A stretch of DNA of 64,000 bases from Acidithiobacillus sp. HP-2 (GTDB taxonomy: Bacteria > Pseudomonadota > Gammaproteobacteria > Acidithiobacillales > Acidithiobacillaceae). The position numbers and the translations under genes are program-made. Shown here one piece after another: positions 62,588-64,000 of this stretch. The DNA lies in the NCBI RefSeq assembly GCF_015100155.1, contig NZ_JACKZA010000013.1, forward strand, positions 1 to 64,000, in the 5' to 3' direction. Within the stretch, counting starts at the first letter, position 1; the number at the start of each line of letters is the position of its first letter. Below the pieces are notes generated by a model, which saw only the letters and a program-made list of their open reading frames with translations, was not told the origin of the DNA and did no database searches.

Positions 62588-63031
62588 TCAGTAAGTTTTA
62601 TATTTCAGGTATTTACCGTTCATGGTGACTTTTATGCGATCTCCGTGTTCATCCGTTACTCTGGAAATATCTATAGAAAAATCAATGGCACTCATGATTC
62701 CATCTCCGAACTCCTCATGAATCAGCTCTTTGATAGTGGTTCCATATACCTGTAGTATTTCATAAAACCTGTATATGGTTGGGTCTGTAGGAATGGCGGT
62801 TGGCAGACATCCACGCGAAGGAACTTCCTGCAGTATGCGTTCAACTTCCTCAGGAAGTTCCAATAAGTGAGTAACCACACGTGCCTGCTCAGCTGATAGC
62901 GGCATTTGTCCCAAGAGCGCAGCAGTGCTCCATTCCTTGCTGACTCCAAGCCGAGCGCTCAAATCCTTCCAGCTGAGGCCATGAAGAAGTTTTTTTTCTA
63001 ATATCAATGCAGTGACATCTGATCTGTTCAT
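62588..63031 (-). CDS. cynS: Cyanate hydratase (cyanase)
   Basis: Converts cyanate and bicarbonate to ammonia and CO2. The 147-residue decameric enzyme is clear from LSWKDLSARLGVSKEWSTAALLGQ (N-terminal HTH-like domain) and the catalytic block TDPTIYRFYEILQVYGTTIK with Arg and Glu, followed by HEEFGDGIMSAIDFSIDI with the catalytic Ser. C-terminal VTMNGKYLKYK is conserved. In an autotroph it supplies both nitrogen and CO2. It is upstream of the sulfurtransferase gene. Confidence 0.95.
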   Translation of the reverse strand: MNRSDVTALILEKKLLHGLSWKDLSARLGVSKEWSTAALLGQMPLSAEQARVVTHLLELPEEVERILQEVPSRGCLPTAIPTDPTIYRFYEILQVYGTTIKELIHEEFGDGIMSAIDFSIDISRVTDEHGDRIKVTMNGKYLKYKTY

Positions 63032-63091
63032 TCGTTGGCTCCTTATAAGTTGCTAAGTTTTGCTGATTACAACCAAAAAAATTGGATGCAT

Positions 63092-64000
63092 CTATGTAAA
63101 TTTTGTGTTGACAAAAATCCAACCAGCCTGAGTATTCTTGAATAAGTTATCCGCTGAAATATAGTCTGCATATTGCGCTCCTAAAAGCCAAGATGAGTTA
63201 AAACGATGAATAACGGAAAGATCGACTTCATGCCCATAGTGTACTGAGTGATAGCTAGAATCAAAAGAATAATATCTCGCCATAAATTTGGTATTCATCC
63301 AAAGTGCTTTCGCAGTAATGTAAACACTTTTTAACCCTTCTTTTGGAGTGGTTAGAAAAACATCTGCCCAACCGTTAAACAAATGCTTAGTAGCCAGAGG
63401 CGTCTGAAAGCCATATGTACCATTCTTGTTAGCGCCCATCACCATGTAATCGGCATGGATACCAAGATTTCTCCAGGTGAGGCCCGCTCCACCATGCGCG
63501 TAAGAGGCGTTAACCAAGGGGCTGCCACCGTCATACGGTGTTTGTTTCGCATAGCTACCGTCGTACTGTATATGGTATGAACGGGTTATGGGTATCACAC
63601 CTGCAACGCTGATACCAATGCTTTGGCTGTTACAGGCTTGTACGCCAGACAATAAACAAGCTGCAGCACCAGGTATTAGTGTTTTAGACTGATTTCCGTA
63701 CCAATAACCAAAAAGATCGGCGTGAAGAAGTTGGCTTTGAGTAAATGATGCTTGAGCTAGAAAAGTCTTAGATGCTACTAATTGGTTTAGAATATTCTTG
63801 ATCCGCCAAATATACGCGCCAAAAAGATGAACATGCCTATCAACGTTATCATGAAGAGAAACGGCATCAAAACTCTGAGGGGTTTGAAAAAAATCAACAT
63901 TACCTACGAATCGGCTATCATTTAAAATGATTTCTTGGCGACCCACGCGAGCTCTTATGCCTTTCAAACCCGTGTACTGTATATAGAACTGATTGACACC
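63092..64000 (-). CDS. Outer-membrane porin-like protein, 5' end beyond window
   Basis: The 3' 302 codons of a beta-barrel protein; the frame is open to the right edge and the start lies outside the window. Alternating strands (ARVGRQEIILNDSRFVG, AGLTWRNLGIHADYMVMG, KFMARYYSFDSSYHS, VDLSVIHRFNSSWLLGAQYADY) ending in VNTKFT resemble alginate-export/OprD-like porins: GRQEI and DSRFVG are typical of the alginate_exp group. It probably lets small anions or organics through the outer membrane, and is on the same strand as cynS (60 bases downstream), perhaps serving cyanate uptake. Confidence 0.7.
   Translation of the reverse strand, partial: GVNQFYIQYTGLKGIRARVGRQEIILNDSRFVGNVDFFQTPQSFDAVSLHDNVDRHVHLFGAYIWRIKNILNQLVASKTFLAQASFTQSQLLHADLFGYWYGNQSKTLIPGAAACLLSGVQACNSQSIGISVAGVIPITRSYHIQYDGSYAKQTPYDGGSPLVNASYAHGGAGLTWRNLGIHADYMVMGANKNGTYGFQTPLATKHLFNGWADVFLTTPKEGLKSVYITAKALWMNTKFMARYYSFDSSYHSVHYGHEVDLSVIHRFNSSWLLGAQYADYISADNLFKNTQAGWIFVNTKFT

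Overview
The window looks like the chromosome of a chemolithoautotrophic gammaproteobacterium-like organism, most likely an Acidithiobacillus. I infer this from the protein style of the housekeeping genes, a twin-arginine HiPIP, a DUF3034 outer-membrane protein, an acn-icd-sucCD operon and a RuBisCO-like protein in methionine salvage. No rRNA, tRNA or CRISPR array was recognised. The extreme left end (bases 4-21) matches the Tn5/Nextera mosaic end used in sequencing libraries, so position 1 is probably a contig edge with residual adapter, not biology.

Layout. (1) 1-8.3 kb, accessory: an IS256 transposase tail, an IS66 element (tnpA-tnpB-tnpC), then an integron island. The island holds attC-flanked toxin-antitoxin cassettes, a truncated integron integrase with its attI site, and four more cassettes. 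Three of those encode proteins with HEPN-like Rx4H or related motifs and the fourth encodes a GNAT acetyltransferase. (2) 8.35-17.5 kb: gltX, then the tightly overlapping operon acn-icd-sucC-orf-sucD-nadE-glnB, linking 2-oxoglutarate production, NAD synthesis and PII signalling. (3) 17.6-24.2 kb: bamD, and divergently rluD-pgeF-mtnD-mtnW-mtnX-mtnB-(ACT protein)-def, including much of the methionine salvage pathway. (4) 24.2-29.6 kb, minus strand: galU-rmlA-rmlC-DUF3579-orf-rmlD-rmlB for UDP-glucose and dTDP-rhamnose. (5) 29.7-43.6 kb, minus strand: a DUF502 membrane protein, a GlrK/QseG-like/GlrR signalling set, nadK-recN, and leuS-lptE-holA-proA-birA-coaX. (6) 43.8-46.5 kb: an atypical Fpg, a rhodanese, and two toxin-antitoxin pairs.

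(7) 46.7-58.3 kb is a second accessory zone: an hsdM stub, an IS3-family element whose transposase gene is split by a 2.3-kb group II intron, a truncated phosphatase cassette, and a second attI/intI pseudogene that is an inverted relative of the one at 4.5 kb. A piece of conjugative-type element follows (Toprim/DUF3991 protein, small proteins, TopB, YbjQ-like, PlsC-like), then a truncated IS630. (8) 58.3-64 kb: cytochrome b561-like protein, HiPIP, exported truncated haemoglobin and a DUF3034 protein, then a broken IS200 element, a tandem-rhodanese sulfurtransferase, cyanase and the 3' part of a porin-like gene.

The two integron remnants are the main novelty. Both integrases are dead, yet recognisable attI and attC sites persist around genes that look like defence or stress functions. 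All calls rest on reading the sequence and translated proteins; no database search was run.
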